Assembly (NCBI GenBank): GCA_029255645.1
Contig: JANLJE010000038.1
Coordinates: forward strand, 62,001-126,000
Reading direction: 5' to 3'
Length of the DNA stretch: 64,000 nucleotides
Source: Comamonadaceae bacterium
GTDB lineage: Bacteria; Pseudomonadota; Gammaproteobacteria; Burkholderiales; Rhodocyclaceae
Position numbers and translations under genes: made by a program. Position 1 is the first letter of the stretch; every line of letters starts with the position of its first letter. The notes below the pieces were generated by a model. The model saw only the letters and a list, made by a program, of their open reading frames with translations, had not been told where the DNA came from and made no database searches. Positions 26,146 to 35,096 of the stretch are shown here, piece by piece.

Positions 26146-26813
26146 GCCACCTTCTTCTGTTCAGCTTCTGCCAGGGACAGCATGGCGTGAATCGCGGCCA
26201 CCACCAGGGTCGAACCGCCCTTCCTGCCCTTGATGACCACCCAAGGCACTTCATTCACGGTCATGAGCAGGTCCTTGGATTCGGCGGCGGAAACAAAACC
26301 CACAGGCATGCCCACCACCAGGGCAGGACGCACCCCTTCCTCGCGGATCAGGCGGACCAGTTCGATCAGTGCCGTGGGGGCGTTGCCGATGCCGACAATG
26401 GCCTCATTCAGGGTGCCTTGCCGCTGTGCCTTGCGCATGGCCTGGACGGCCCGGGTGGTGTCCTGGGCCTGGGCGGCGGCAATCACATCAGGGTCGGAAA
26501 TGTAGTGGTGGATGCTGAGGCCGAAATGCTGGAGGCGAGGCCTGGAAAGGCCGACACAGATCATTTCCACATCGGCTACGATCGGGGTGCCGCCCTTCAG
26601 CACCGCCAGCATGCCGGCCTGCATGACGTCGGGATGGAAGGCGGTCAAACCGTTGAATTCGAAATCGGCATTGGCGTGGATCATGCGCCGCACCAGGGGC
26701 CATTGCTCGGCCGTATAGGCGTGGGGGCCGGTTTCGGCATCAATGATGGCAAAGGAGTCATGCTCGATGGCACGGCCGGCGGCAGTCAGTTGCTCGGTGA
26801 TGGTATTGGACAT
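26142..26813 (-). CDS. cbiC: Precorrin-8X/cobalt-precorrin-8 methylmutase
   Basis: 223 aa. It moves the C11 methyl to C12 to form hydrogenobyrinic or cobyrinic acid. Motifs: VRRMIHANADFEFNGLTAFH (substrate His), GGTPIVADVEMICVGL, IVGIGNAPTAL and the VVGMPVGFVSAAESK signature. Overlaps cbiD by ATGA. A 15-bp gap separates it from cbiX. Confidence 0.96.
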   Translation of the reverse strand: MSNTITEQLTAAGRAIEHDSFAIIDAETGPHAYTAEQWPLVRRMIHANADFEFNGLTAFHPDVMQAGMLAVLKGGTPIVADVEMICVGLSRPRLQHFGLSIHHYISDPDVIAAAQAQDTTRAVQAMRKAQRQGTLNEAIVGIGNAPTALIELVRLIREEGVRPALVVGMPVGFVSAAESKDLLMTVNEVPWVVIKGRKGGSTLVVAAIHAMLSLAEAEQKKVA

Positions 26814-26828
26814 GCGGGAGACTCCAGA

Positions 26829-27698
26829 TCAGGCATGCGCACGGCCTTGGGCGCAGGCGGTATGGGTGTGGCGGTGGTCAAGCAGATGCTCGGCTTCGGC
26901 CATCTCCCGGTATTTGCAGCCGTCACACTCCAGCATGCCGCCGGCACTGTCTAGTTCGGCAACACGCATATCGAGCAGTTTGAAAACCCCCGCATCGAAG
27001 CCGAAGTGGCTGCCCTGGGCAAACACCACCTGGGGATACTGCTGGCGCAGACGCACCACCTGCTCCTTGATCCGCTCAATGAGCACACCGGTAAACAGAT
27101 ACACCGGCAAGATGACGATCTGCATCATGCCCAGCCTGACCTGGCGCTGCACCACGGTCTCCAGGCGCGGCCAGGTGACGCCGGTAAAGGCCAGGTCCAC
27201 CAGTTCATGGTCGTGCTCCTCATAGATCCAGCGGGCCATCTTGGCCAGTTCGCCATTGGCCCCGGCATCGGAGGAACCCCGGCCCAGCAGGATGGCGCCG
27301 GTGGTGCGTGGATCCGGCATGGCCATGGCCTTCACCTGCCGGGCAAGCTGATCCTGGAGAAGGGCGAATATTTCCCGGCCCATGCCCAAGTGGCGGGTGA
27401 TGCGGAATTCGACTTGGGAATGGCGCTCCCGGGCTCGCTCCAGGGCGGCGGGCATTTCCATCTTCACATGGCCGGCGGCATTCAGGATGAAAGGGATGGC
27501 AAGCACCAGGCGGGCACCTTCGGCCGCCCTGTTCAGTCCTTCTTCGAGAAGCACGTCCGCATGCTCGATGAAACAGACCTCGATGCGCCAGTCCGGGTGG
27601 AACGCCCGCCAGCGGGCAACAAAATCGTAAGTCTCCCGATTGCCATCGGGTCCACGGGAGCCATGGCAGACCAGCAGATAGGTGATGTCGGTTTTCAT
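26829..27698 (-). CDS. cbiX: Sirohydrochlorin cobaltochelatase CbiX (long form, Cys/His-rich tail)
   Basis: 289 aa. YLLVCHGSRGPDGNRE has the metal-binding His of the chelatase family; a second half-domain starts with GAILLGRGSSDAGANGELAK. The long form carries both halves. The C-terminus has a C-x2-C (ECDGCKY) and a His-rich end (HLLDHRHTHTACAQ), like the metal-binding tails seen in some CbiX proteins that may hold Co2+ or an Fe-S cluster. It inserts cobalt early, in keeping with cbiD. Between cobM (ATGA overlap) and cbiC. Confidence 0.94.
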   Translation of the reverse strand: MKTDITYLLVCHGSRGPDGNRETYDFVARWRAFHPDWRIEVCFIEHADVLLEEGLNRAAEGARLVLAIPFILNAAGHVKMEMPAALERARERHSQVEFRITRHLGMGREIFALLQDQLARQVKAMAMPDPRTTGAILLGRGSSDAGANGELAKMARWIYEEHDHELVDLAFTGVTWPRLETVVQRQVRLGMMQIVILPVYLFTGVLIERIKEQVVRLRQQYPQVVFAQGSHFGFDAGVFKLLDMRVAELDSAGGMLECDGCKYREMAEAEHLLDHRHTHTACAQGRAHA

Positions 27699-28492
27699 GC
27701 GGGATTCTCCGGGGCCAGTATGGCTTTACGGAAACGATGGCCAAAGACCGGGTCATACAGTTTCGAACGCACCAGGTCCGGCCAGTCGGCGGCGCCCAGG
27801 GTCGGACTGGCAACAATCATGGCCTGGCTGCCGATCTTTCCGGCCTGACACTTCTGCTTGATGTCGGCCAGGGTACCCCGGACGACCTTTTCCTCGCCAG
27901 GCCAGGAAGCCTTCTGCACCACCAGCATCGGCGCCGTCCCGGGCCAGCCGGCCGCCAGCAGCGCCTCCTGCACCTTGTGCAGCAGGGTGATCGACAGGTA
28001 GATGCAAAGCGTGGTCTTGTGCGCCGCCAGGGCCTCCAGTTCCTCTCCCGGGGGCATCGGGGTGCGCCCCGCCACCCGGGTCAGGATCACGGTCTGGGTC
28101 ACCTCCGGCAAGGTCAGGGTCTCTCTTGCCGCCGCCATAGAGGCCATCGCCGAAGACACTCCAGGCACCACAGCCCAGTCAACGCCGGCAGCCGTGAGGG
28201 GACGGGTCATCTCGATCAGGGCACCATACAGGCCCGGGTCGCCGGTCTGCAGGCGCACCACGGTGGCGTGGCGGTGAGCGGCATCTAGCAACCAGTCCGT
28301 CATTTCCTCCAGGGTCATGTCCTTGGAGTCGCGGATTTCGCAGTCCGGTGGGGTGTAAAGGTTTGCCGCCTGATCCACCAGGGAGCCGGTGAACAGCACA
28401 GCCCCCGCCGCTTCCAGCAACTTGCGCCCCTTGACGGTAATCAGGTCGGGATCGCCGGGACCTGCGCCGACAAACCAGATTTTTCCAGGCAT
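27695..28492 (-). CDS. cobM: Precorrin-4/cobalt-precorrin-4 C11-methyltransferase
   Basis: 265 aa, CbiF/CobM type. It methylates C11 of cobalt-precorrin-4. KIWFVGAGPGDPDLITVKGRK opens the protein; LQTGDPGLYGALIEMTRPL and VVPGVSSAMASMAAA are the SAM and substrate motifs; MLVVQKASWPGEEKVVRGTL lies in the C-terminal domain. It follows cbiO without a gap and overlaps cbiX by 4 bp. Confidence 0.96.
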   Translation of the reverse strand: MPGKIWFVGAGPGDPDLITVKGRKLLEAAGAVLFTGSLVDQAANLYTPPDCEIRDSKDMTLEEMTDWLLDAAHRHATVVRLQTGDPGLYGALIEMTRPLTAAGVDWAVVPGVSSAMASMAAARETLTLPEVTQTVILTRVAGRTPMPPGEELEALAAHKTTLCIYLSITLLHKVQEALLAAGWPGTAPMLVVQKASWPGEEKVVRGTLADIKQKCQAGKIGSQAMIVASPTLGAADWPDLVRSKLYDPVFGHRFRKAILAPENPA

Positions 28493-29359
28493 TTAATGAT
28501 CTCCACCGGGTTCAAACTCAAATTTCGGACAATTCGTCCGCAGGACGGCCTGGAGTGCGGCCAGGCTGCGCGGCACCGGCACACCGGCCAGCAGTCCCCG
28601 CTCGACCAGGCTGCGATGCAGGGCCACGACCGCCGGCAGGGGCTGCCCCGCCGCCAGCAGTTCACTGCTGTACTCGGGCAAAGCCAACGCCGCAAAAGAG
28701 GCGACACAGCCCCCCCTCTGCAGCAGGTGAATGGCATCGGCCCAGCGATAGGCAAAATCCACATCGTGAGTGGACAAGAGCAGGGTGACGCCCCGCCCGG
28801 AAAGGGAATCCAGCACGGTCAGCAGTTCATCCTGCATGGCCGCGTCCAGCCCTGCCATGGGTTCGTCCAGGAGCAATAACTCCGGCTCCATGGCCAATAC
28901 TCCGGCGATGCAGATCCGCTTTTTCTGGCCATGGCTCAACTGCTGCACCTGGCGACCGGCCAGGTCGGCGAGCCCCACCGCCTGCAGGGCCTCGACCGTG
29001 CGGCGGCGCACTTGTGCCGCATCCAGCCCAAGATTGAGGGGGCCGAAGGACACATCCTCGAAAACCGTTGCTGCCAGCAACTGCTGATCCGGATTCTGGA
29101 ATACCAGGCCAACCCGGCGACGCAGGGCAGCCAGGCCAGCCCGACTGTAATCCAGGGCCCGCCCATCCAGCAGCAAGCCCCCCGAACTGGGGCGCAGGAG
29201 GCCATTGATATGCTGCAACAAGGTGGTCTTGCCGGAACCATTGGCACCCAGCAGCGCATTGCGACTGCCCGGGAGCAGCACCAGGGAACAGTCGGCCAGA
29301 CCATGACTGCCGTCCGGGTAACGATGACCAAGGGCACGGATTTCCAGCAGGGGCCTCAT
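28493..29359 (-). CDS. cbiO: Cobalt ECF transporter ATP-binding protein
   Basis: 288 aa ABC ATPase. Walker A GANGSGKTT (about residues 38-46), Q-loop FQNPDQQLLAATVFEDVSFGPLNL (the ECF-type DQQ.. motif), signature LSHGQKKRICIAGVLA and Walker B LLLLDEPMAGLDA are all present. It energises the CbiMNQ Co2+ uptake system. It overlaps cbiQ and abuts cobM. Confidence 0.96.
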   Translation of the reverse strand: MRPLLEIRALGHRYPDGSHGLADCSLVLLPGSRNALLGANGSGKTTLLQHINGLLRPSSGGLLLDGRALDYSRAGLAALRRRVGLVFQNPDQQLLAATVFEDVSFGPLNLGLDAAQVRRRTVEALQAVGLADLAGRQVQQLSHGQKKRICIAGVLAMEPELLLLDEPMAGLDAAMQDELLTVLDSLSGRGVTLLLSTHDVDFAYRWADAIHLLQRGGCVASFAALALPEYSSELLAAGQPLPAVVALHRSLVERGLLAGVPVPRSLAALQAVLRTNCPKFEFEPGGDH

Positions 29360-30111
29360 ACCGATTCTCCTGCCACAGCAGCCAGCAGGCAGATGCCCGC
29401 CAGCAAGGCAAGCCAGCAGTCGCGTCGGGCATGCACAAAGCCGGCGGACAGAAAGCGCAATCCCCCCTCCCCGTTACGGGCGGCTGCAGCCAGATGCAGA
29501 CCCAGAGCCTGATGCCAGACCTGCACCAGCAAATTGGCGGCCAGCAGCCCCAGGGATTTCAGGCTCTGCCGCCTCGAGGCATGTCCCAGACGGGCCTCCT
29601 GGGCCTTGCAGGTCGCGCGGACAGCGGCAGTCAGCACGAACAGCATGCGATAGGCCACCACCATCAAATCAAGCAAGGCATCGGGACACCGCAGTCGGCG
29701 CAGCAAGCCCACCAGGTCCGGCAAGGGAGTGCTCAGCACCAGGAACAACAGGGCGGACAGGGCCGCCAGGGAGCGCCCTGCCAGTTCACTGATCCGTGCG
29801 CCGGCATCCGGGGCCCAGTGCCAGCCTGCCTCCGGCGTCACGGAAAACAGCAGGGACAAGCTGCTCAGCGCCAGAAAACCCAGAGGCAGCAAAGCCACCC
29901 GCAGCCACAGCCTCCCGGGCACCCCGGCCCCCAGTACCGCCAGCAAGGCGAACAACAGGGCCAGCATCAGGGCAATCACGGGAGAACCCGCCAGAAAGGC
30001 TGCCAACAGGCCGGCCAGGGTAAAACCAGCCTTGGCTTCGGGGGCAATCCAGCGCCAGCGGTTGCCATAGGCGGCAGTGTCGATCAGCACGCCAGGCTCA
30101 CTCCCGTTCAC
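29356..30111 (-). CDS. cbiQ: Cobalt ECF transporter T component
   Basis: 251 aa, several hydrophobic segments (residues about 28-70, 85-105, 125-140 and 230-248). The cytoplasmic coupling helix motif AQEARLG is visible at about 168-174. It couples CbiO ATP hydrolysis to CbiM. Overlaps cbiN by 14 bp and cbiO by 4 bp. The unusually large Ala/Leu content reflects membrane helices. Confidence 0.93.
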   Translation of the reverse strand: MNGSEPGVLIDTAAYGNRWRWIAPEAKAGFTLAGLLAAFLAGSPVIALMLALLFALLAVLGAGVPGRLWLRVALLPLGFLALSSLSLLFSVTPEAGWHWAPDAGARISELAGRSLAALSALLFLVLSTPLPDLVGLLRRLRCPDALLDLMVVAYRMLFVLTAAVRATCKAQEARLGHASRRQSLKSLGLLAANLLVQVWHQALGLHLAAAARNGEGGLRFLSAGFVHARRDCWLALLAGICLLAAVAGESV

Positions 30112-30448
30112 GCTCGGAGGCTGGGCGCTGCCACAGCAGGCGTTCGCGCATCACAGCACCGCCCAGCCAGAAGCCGAGAAACCCGGCCCCAAACGCCGCC
30201 TGCAAGGCAAACAACAAGGACTCCACCTCGCCCCCTGGTGGTTTGAACAGGGGATCGAACCAGGGTTCATAAGCAGGCACCATGGCGACAATGGCCGCCT
30301 GGGCCTTGCCGTCAGCCCCGGCAAAAGTCTCCGGCTCCTGGCCCTCTGCTCCCAACACCGGGGCCAGCATCAGGGATGCAGGCAAAACCAGGGGCAAAAT
30401 CAGGATCAGCAAGGCCAGCAGGGACAGCAGCAGGTTCTGGCGCCTCAT
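30098..30448 (-). CDS. cbiN: Cobalt transport auxiliary protein CbiN
   Basis: 116 aa with two predicted membrane helices (about 6-32 and 80-100) separated by a periplasmic loop containing [17 protein letters not shown], as in CbiN. CbiN loads metal into CbiM. Overlaps cbiM by 4 bp. Confidence 0.9.
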   Translation of the reverse strand: MRRQNLLLSLLALLILILPLVLPASLMLAPVLGAEGQEPETFAGADGKAQAAIVAMVPAYEPWFDPLFKPPGGEVESLLFALQAAFGAGFLGFWLGGAVMRERLLWQRPASERERE

Positions 30449-31116
30449 GCCTTTGCCTCCGGGGTATGCAGCAGGGGCAGGCGGCGCAACTCATCCGCAT
30501 TGAAACGGCGCAGGGCATTGACGATCATCACCGTCAGCAGTCCCTCGACGATCGCCAAAGGAATCTGGGTGAGGGCAAAAATCCCGGCAAACTTGGCCAG
30601 GGCGGCGCCAACGCCCCCCGCTGGGTCGGGAAAAGCCAGGGCCAACTGCAAGGATGTCATCCCGTAAGTAGCCAGATTACCCAGGCTGGCACCACAGAAG
30701 ACAGCAGTGGAAAGGCCCAGGCCCCGGGTCAGGCGAAACACCCCGTAGGCGACACAGGGGCCCACGACCCCCATGGAAAAAAGGTTGGCCCCCAGGGTGG
30801 TCAGCCCCCCATGGGCCAGCAACAGTGCCTGGAACAAGAGGACCACAAAGGCAACCGGCACCATGGTCAGGGGACCGAACAACAGGGCCCCCAGGCCGAC
30901 GCCCGTGGGATGGGAACTGCTACCCGTCAAGGACGGCAGCTTCAAGGCAGAAAGAACAAAGGCGAAGGCGGTCGCCACACCGAGCAGCATGCGCTGTTCC
31001 GGTTGCTCCGCCAGCCGACGTTTCAGTTTGACAATGCCCCAGACCAATACCGGAGCCGATGCCGCAGTCCAGCCCAAAGCGTGCTGAAACGGCAGGAAAC
31101 CTTCCATGATGTGCAT
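30445..31116 (-). CDS. cbiM: Cobalt ECF transporter S component
   Basis: 223 aa from ATG 31116. This start is preferred over the GTG at 31128 because GAGGG lies five bases before it and because CbiM/NikM proteins need the very N-terminal Met-His (MHIMEGFLP) as metal ligands. [16 protein letters not shown] is the conserved substrate loop. About seven hydrophobic segments. It is first in the operon, directly after the cobalamin riboswitch, so Co2+ uptake is B12-controlled. Confidence 0.95.
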   Translation of the reverse strand: MHIMEGFLPFQHALGWTAASAPVLVWGIVKLKRRLAEQPEQRMLLGVATAFAFVLSALKLPSLTGSSSHPTGVGLGALLFGPLTMVPVAFVVLLFQALLLAHGGLTTLGANLFSMGVVGPCVAYGVFRLTRGLGLSTAVFCGASLGNLATYGMTSLQLALAFPDPAGGVGAALAKFAGIFALTQIPLAIVEGLLTVMIVNALRRFNADELRRLPLLHTPEAKA

Positions 31117-31214
31117 AAAAACCCTCACCCGAGTCAGGAGAAAGCATCATGCCAAAGGTATGGACGGAAGGCGCAGAATGAAAATGGCCCTTCCCCACCC
31201 CGGGGAATGATGCA

Positions 31215-31410
31215 ACATCTACTTCGGGCCGGTCTTCTGGCTTGCCCTCATCCTTCGCTATGCCTTCCCGTGCAAGAACACAGTGGCGTGGAAATAGCGT
31301 CGTCAGGCTTACAGCAGCGGGGGCTGCGCCGGAATGGCTGAATGGCAAACATTCAGGGACACCGGACTTCCCGTTTCACCCACCCGCCATAAACTGCTGG
31401 CGGCAGGCAC
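31215..31410 (-). promoter_or_regulatory. Cobalamin riboswitch in the leader of the cob/cbi operon
   Basis: On the minus strand the leader shows GGTGAAACGGGAA (31380-31368), GCCACTG, GCACGGGAAGGC and the B12 box AAGCCAGAAGACCGGCC (31243-31227), the order typical of AdoCbl riboswitches. The box ends about 110 bases before the cbiM start. No T-run terminator is visible after it, so control may be translational. Bases 31117-31576 contain no gene; they hold this element and the promoters for cbiM and the divergent PocR gene. Confidence 0.92.
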
Positions 31411-31576
31411 CCGAAGTCCGGGATTGTAACCTGAACTGGCGGCACGACAATATCTCGCCAGCGCAGCGCAGAAGCCAAAACAGGGGCGTCACCTGCCTTT
31501 ATACTTCGAACTTCGCAACAAGCCGTCCCCACAAACGAGGGCCCTGCCCTGATTCGACTTGCACCAAGGACCTCTC

Positions 31577-34261
31577 ATGGATAACGCCGAGGAATACGCG
31601 GCCAGCCCGATCCACTGGCACACCGGCGGCCTGGGCCATGGCACGGGGCTGGCGCTGGAGCGAAGCACCAACCAGGTATCCGGAACCCCGGCCGCCGCTC
31701 TCATCGACATCCAGTCCCTGCGTTCCCTGCTCGATGGCCTGACCCGGTTGACCGGCATCCCCACCGCCCTGCTGGACCTGGAGGGCAACATCCTCCAGGC
31801 CGCCGGCTGGCAGAAGGCTTGCACCGGCTTTCACCGGGCCGTACCCAGCTCCTGCGCCAATTGCACCGAAAGCGACCTGTTCCTGGCCCGCCACCTGCGC
31901 AAAGGGGAGTTCGTCGATTACAAGTGCAAAAACGGGCTCTGGGACGTGGTCACTCCGGTCTTTGCCGGGCAAGCGCACCTGGGCAACCTCTACTGCGGCC
32001 AGTTCTTTTACGACGACGACAAGGTGGACGACGCCTTCTTCACGGCCCAGGCCCACCACCATGGCTACGACCCGAAAGCCTATCTGGCCGCCATCCACGC
32101 CATGCCCCGCTTCAGCCGCGAACAGGTGCGTCTGGCCATGGGGCTGATCGTCAATCTGGCTTCCTATCTTTCGCATCTGTCCCTGACCAATCTGCAACTG
32201 CAGGAAAGCCGGGCCCAGATGGAAACCCTGCTCAACACCCTGCCGGACCCGGTCTGGATGAAAGATCTGGCAGGCCGCTTCCTGACCTGCAACCAGGCCA
32301 TGGCGCGCATGATGGGCGCCCCCATCGCGGAACTGATCGGCAAGACCGACCACGACTTCATGCCCCCGGACCTGGCCGACTTTTTCCACCAGAAGGATCG
32401 GGAAGCCTTCGCCGCCGGGACTTCCCGTACCAACGAGGAGTGGCTGCCGCACGCGGAAAGCGGCGCAACGATCCTGCTGGAAACCATCAAGACCCCCGTG
32501 TCCGACCTGAACGGCAAGCCCATCGGTGTGCTCGGCATCGGCCGCAACATGACCGAGCGCAAACGCGTGGAGGATGAGCTCCAGCTGATGTCGCGCGTGT
32601 TCTCCAATAGCGGCGAAGCCATCTTCATCACCGATGCCGACAACCGCATCCTGGCGGTGAACCGCGAGTTCACCCGGCTCACCGGCTACAGCCAGGCAGA
32701 GGCGATGGGTGAAAGCCCCGACATGCTCTCCGCCGGCAACACGCCCCCCGAGGTGTATCGGAAAATGTGGGCCACCCTGGCCGCCGCCGACGCCTGGCAA
32801 GGTGAGCTCTGGTACCGGCGCAAGTCCGGCGAGATCTACCCCAAACGCCTCTCCATTTCCGTGGTGCGCGATGGCGACGGCCGCATCACCAACTACATCG
32901 GCGCCTTCGAGGACATCACCGACCGCAAGGCCGCCGAGGACAAGATCCGCTACCTGGCGCATCACGATACCCTCACTGGCTTGCCCAACCGTTTCAGCCT
33001 GTACGAACGCATCGAGCAGAGCATGGCGTTTACCCGGCGCCTCGGCGAATCCCTGGCCGTGATGCTCATCGACCTGGACCGCTTCAAGGCCATCAATGAC
33101 ACCCTGGGCCACAATATCGGCGACCAGTTGCTGATCCAGGTGGCCCAGCGGCTGGAACGCACGGTGCGGGGCAGCGACATCGTCGCCCGCCTGGGCGGTG
33201 ACGAATTCGTGGTGGTGCTGACCGGGGTGGATGACGCCGATGCCAGGGTCAAGGTCGCCGAAGTGGCCGCCAAGATCGTCAGGCAGGTGGCCATGCCATA
33301 TGACATCGCCGGCCAGGAACTGCACACCTCCCCCAGCATCGGCATCTGCTTCTACCCCCAGGACGCCAGCGCGACGGACGAGCTCATCAAGAACGCCGAC
33401 ATCGCCATGTACCACGCCAAGGCCATGGGGCGCAGCAACTACCAGTTCTACACCGAACCGATGCGCGCCCAGGTCAGCCAGCGGGTGAGCGCCGAACAGG
33501 AACTGGAGCAAGCCCTGGAATCAGGCCAGTTCCTGCTCCATTACCAACCCCAGGTCGAGCCTGGCAGCGGCCGGGTGGTGGGGGTGGAGGCCCTGGTGCG
33601 CTGGCAGCATCCGACCCGGGGCCTGGTCCCGCCGCTGGACTTCATCGAACTGGCCGAGGAAACCCGGCTCATCATCCCCCTGGGCCAGTGGGTGCTGTAC
33701 GAAGCCTGCCGGCAACTGAAAGCCTGGCACGAGGCCGGGCTGGATCAGCTGCACATGTCGGTGAACCTGAGCCCTTACCAGTTTCAGGACGAAAACCTGC
33801 CCGAACGGGTGCGCCAGGTCCTCGCCAGCACCGGCCTGCCCCCCGCCCGCCTGCACCTGGAAATCACCGAATCCATGGCCATGAAGAATCCGGAAGCCAC
33901 CGTGCGGATGATGCAGACCCTGAACGAAATCGGCGTCAAGCTGGCCCTGGATGATTTCGGCACCGGCTATTCCTCCCTGGCCTACCTGAAGCTCTTCCCC
34001 ATCCACATCCTCAAGATCGACCGCTCCTTCGTGAAGGACATCGAGACCGACGAGAACGATGCGGCCATCTGCGAAATGACCATGCTGCTGGTCCACAAAC
34101 TCGGCCTCCAGGCCGTCGCCGAAGGGGTGGAAACCCAGGCCCAGCTCGATTTTCTCCGCCGCATCGGTTGTCAGTGGATTCAGGGCTACCTGTTCAGCAA
34201 GCCCTTGCCGACGCCCCAGGCCTGGGAATTCCTGAGCACCTTCCGGCTCGCCCCGCACTGA
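31577..34261 (+). CDS. PocR-PAS-PAS-GGDEF-EAL protein
   Basis: 894 aa from ATG 31577 with AAGGA six bases upstream (a TTG at 31559 is less likely). The N-terminal PocR-type sensory domain (about 45-205) carries Cys82, Cys93, Cys96, Cys117 and Cys140 (CANC, YKCKNGLWDVVTPV, GNLYCGQFF). Two PAS domains follow, then GGDEF with intact LGGDEF, then EAL (VEALVRW, with DDFGTGYSSL and KIDRSF). Both c-di-GMP synthesis and hydrolysis look possible. No membrane segment; cytoplasmic. Divergent from the B12 operon. PocR itself senses 1,2-propanediol and controls cob/pdu genes, so a link to B12 physiology is plausible but inferred. Confidence 0.92.
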   Translation: MDNAEEYAASPIHWHTGGLGHGTGLALERSTNQVSGTPAAALIDIQSLRSLLDGLTRLTGIPTALLDLEGNILQAAGWQKACTGFHRAVPSSCANCTESDLFLARHLRKGEFVDYKCKNGLWDVVTPVFAGQAHLGNLYCGQFFYDDDKVDDAFFTAQAHHHGYDPKAYLAAIHAMPRFSREQVRLAMGLIVNLASYLSHLSLTNLQLQESRAQMETLLNTLPDPVWMKDLAGRFLTCNQAMARMMGAPIAELIGKTDHDFMPPDLADFFHQKDREAFAAGTSRTNEEWLPHAESGATILLETIKTPVSDLNGKPIGVLGIGRNMTERKRVEDELQLMSRVFSNSGEAIFITDADNRILAVNREFTRLTGYSQAEAMGESPDMLSAGNTPPEVYRKMWATLAAADAWQGELWYRRKSGEIYPKRLSISVVRDGDGRITNYIGAFEDITDRKAAEDKIRYLAHHDTLTGLPNRFSLYERIEQSMAFTRRLGESLAVMLIDLDRFKAINDTLGHNIGDQLLIQVAQRLERTVRGSDIVARLGGDEFVVVLTGVDDADARVKVAEVAAKIVRQVAMPYDIAGQELHTSPSIGICFYPQDASATDELIKNADIAMYHAKAMGRSNYQFYTEPMRAQVSQRVSAEQELEQALESGQFLLHYQPQVEPGSGRVVGVEALVRWQHPTRGLVPPLDFIELAEETRLIIPLGQWVLYEACRQLKAWHEAGLDQLHMSVNLSPYQFQDENLPERVRQVLASTGLPPARLHLEITESMAMKNPEATVRMMQTLNEIGVKLALDDFGTGYSSLAYLKLFPIHILKIDRSFVKDIETDENDAAICEMTMLLVHKLGLQAVAEGVETQAQLDFLRRIGCQWIQGYLFSKPLPTPQAWEFLSTFRLAPH

Positions 34262-34290
34262 AGCCCGCTCCGCCCCTGCCGCGCAAGGTC

Positions 34291-35064
34291 TCAGTCCCGC
34301 CCCTCGGGCGACGGCTCACGGGGAGGCGCCTTGGGATTTCCCGGCGGATGGGCCGGCGCGAACCTGGGCTCGGTCGCCGGCTTGATGAGGCCGCGTGATG
34401 GCGCGGCAGCGCGATGCTCACAGTCCCCCCCGACGCAGTCCGCCTGCCGTCCCGGCGCCATGGCACCGGGACGGTGCGCCGGCGGCAGCACCGGCACGGC
34501 AACCGCCGGGCGCTCCGGCAACGTCGCACCATGGCAGCTGGCAATGGCGCGGGCTTTGTCGTGACCGGAATCGGGCTGACGTTCGACATTGATCACGCAT
34601 GCTCGCACCAGCTCGGCATCGACCTGGCGCTTTTCCTGATTCACGCCGGCATCCTGGCAGGCGGCGATCAATTCGGTCCGGTCACGCTCGGCAACCCCGG
34701 TGCGTTCCACATCCGCGACACAGGCCCGGATCGCCTCGCCATAGCGGCGCGATCGGGCGGCCTCGGCGGCCATGCGGGCTTCCTGGCGACGTTGGGCCTC
34801 CAGCGCCTCAATTTGCCGCAGGCGTAGCTGTTGCTCCTGCATGGCCTGCTGGCGACGGGCTTCGGGAATCACCTCGGCCGGCACCACGGCCTCGGTCTTG
34901 CTGCCATCCTGGCAAGGCGTCGAAGAAATCGTCACCTGGCCGGAGGGCAGGCGGCATTTGAACGCCTGGGCCTGAGCCCAGGCCGGCAAACACAGCAACA
35001 ACAGGAAAATTCCCTTGTACCTGCGCCCCATGGGCCGCCGTCGCTGCTCACTGCTGCTGCTCAT
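34291..35064 (-). CDS. Secreted DUF4124-like protein with coiled coil
   Basis: 257 aa from ATG 35064, with AGGAGG six bases before it. Signal peptide GIFLLLLCLPAWAQA, then FKCRLPSGQVTISSTPC, a DUF4124-like N-terminal pattern. A long Arg/Gln/Glu helix follows (about 75-115), then three Cys-containing repeats of the type RACVxDVER and a Pro-rich tail. Predicted periplasmic. Convergent with the PocR gene. Function unknown. Confidence 0.7.
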   Translation of the reverse strand: MSSSSEQRRRPMGRRYKGIFLLLLCLPAWAQAQAFKCRLPSGQVTISSTPCQDGSKTEAVVPAEVIPEARRQQAMQEQQLRLRQIEALEAQRRQEARMAAEAARSRRYGEAIRACVADVERTGVAERDRTELIAACQDAGVNQEKRQVDAELVRACVINVERQPDSGHDKARAIASCHGATLPERPAVAVPVLPPAHRPGAMAPGRQADCVGGDCEHRAAAPSRGLIKPATEPRFAPAHPPGNPKAPPREPSPEGRD

Positions 35065-35096
35065 CCTGACCTCCTGCATCGTTCATGCCTTACCCG

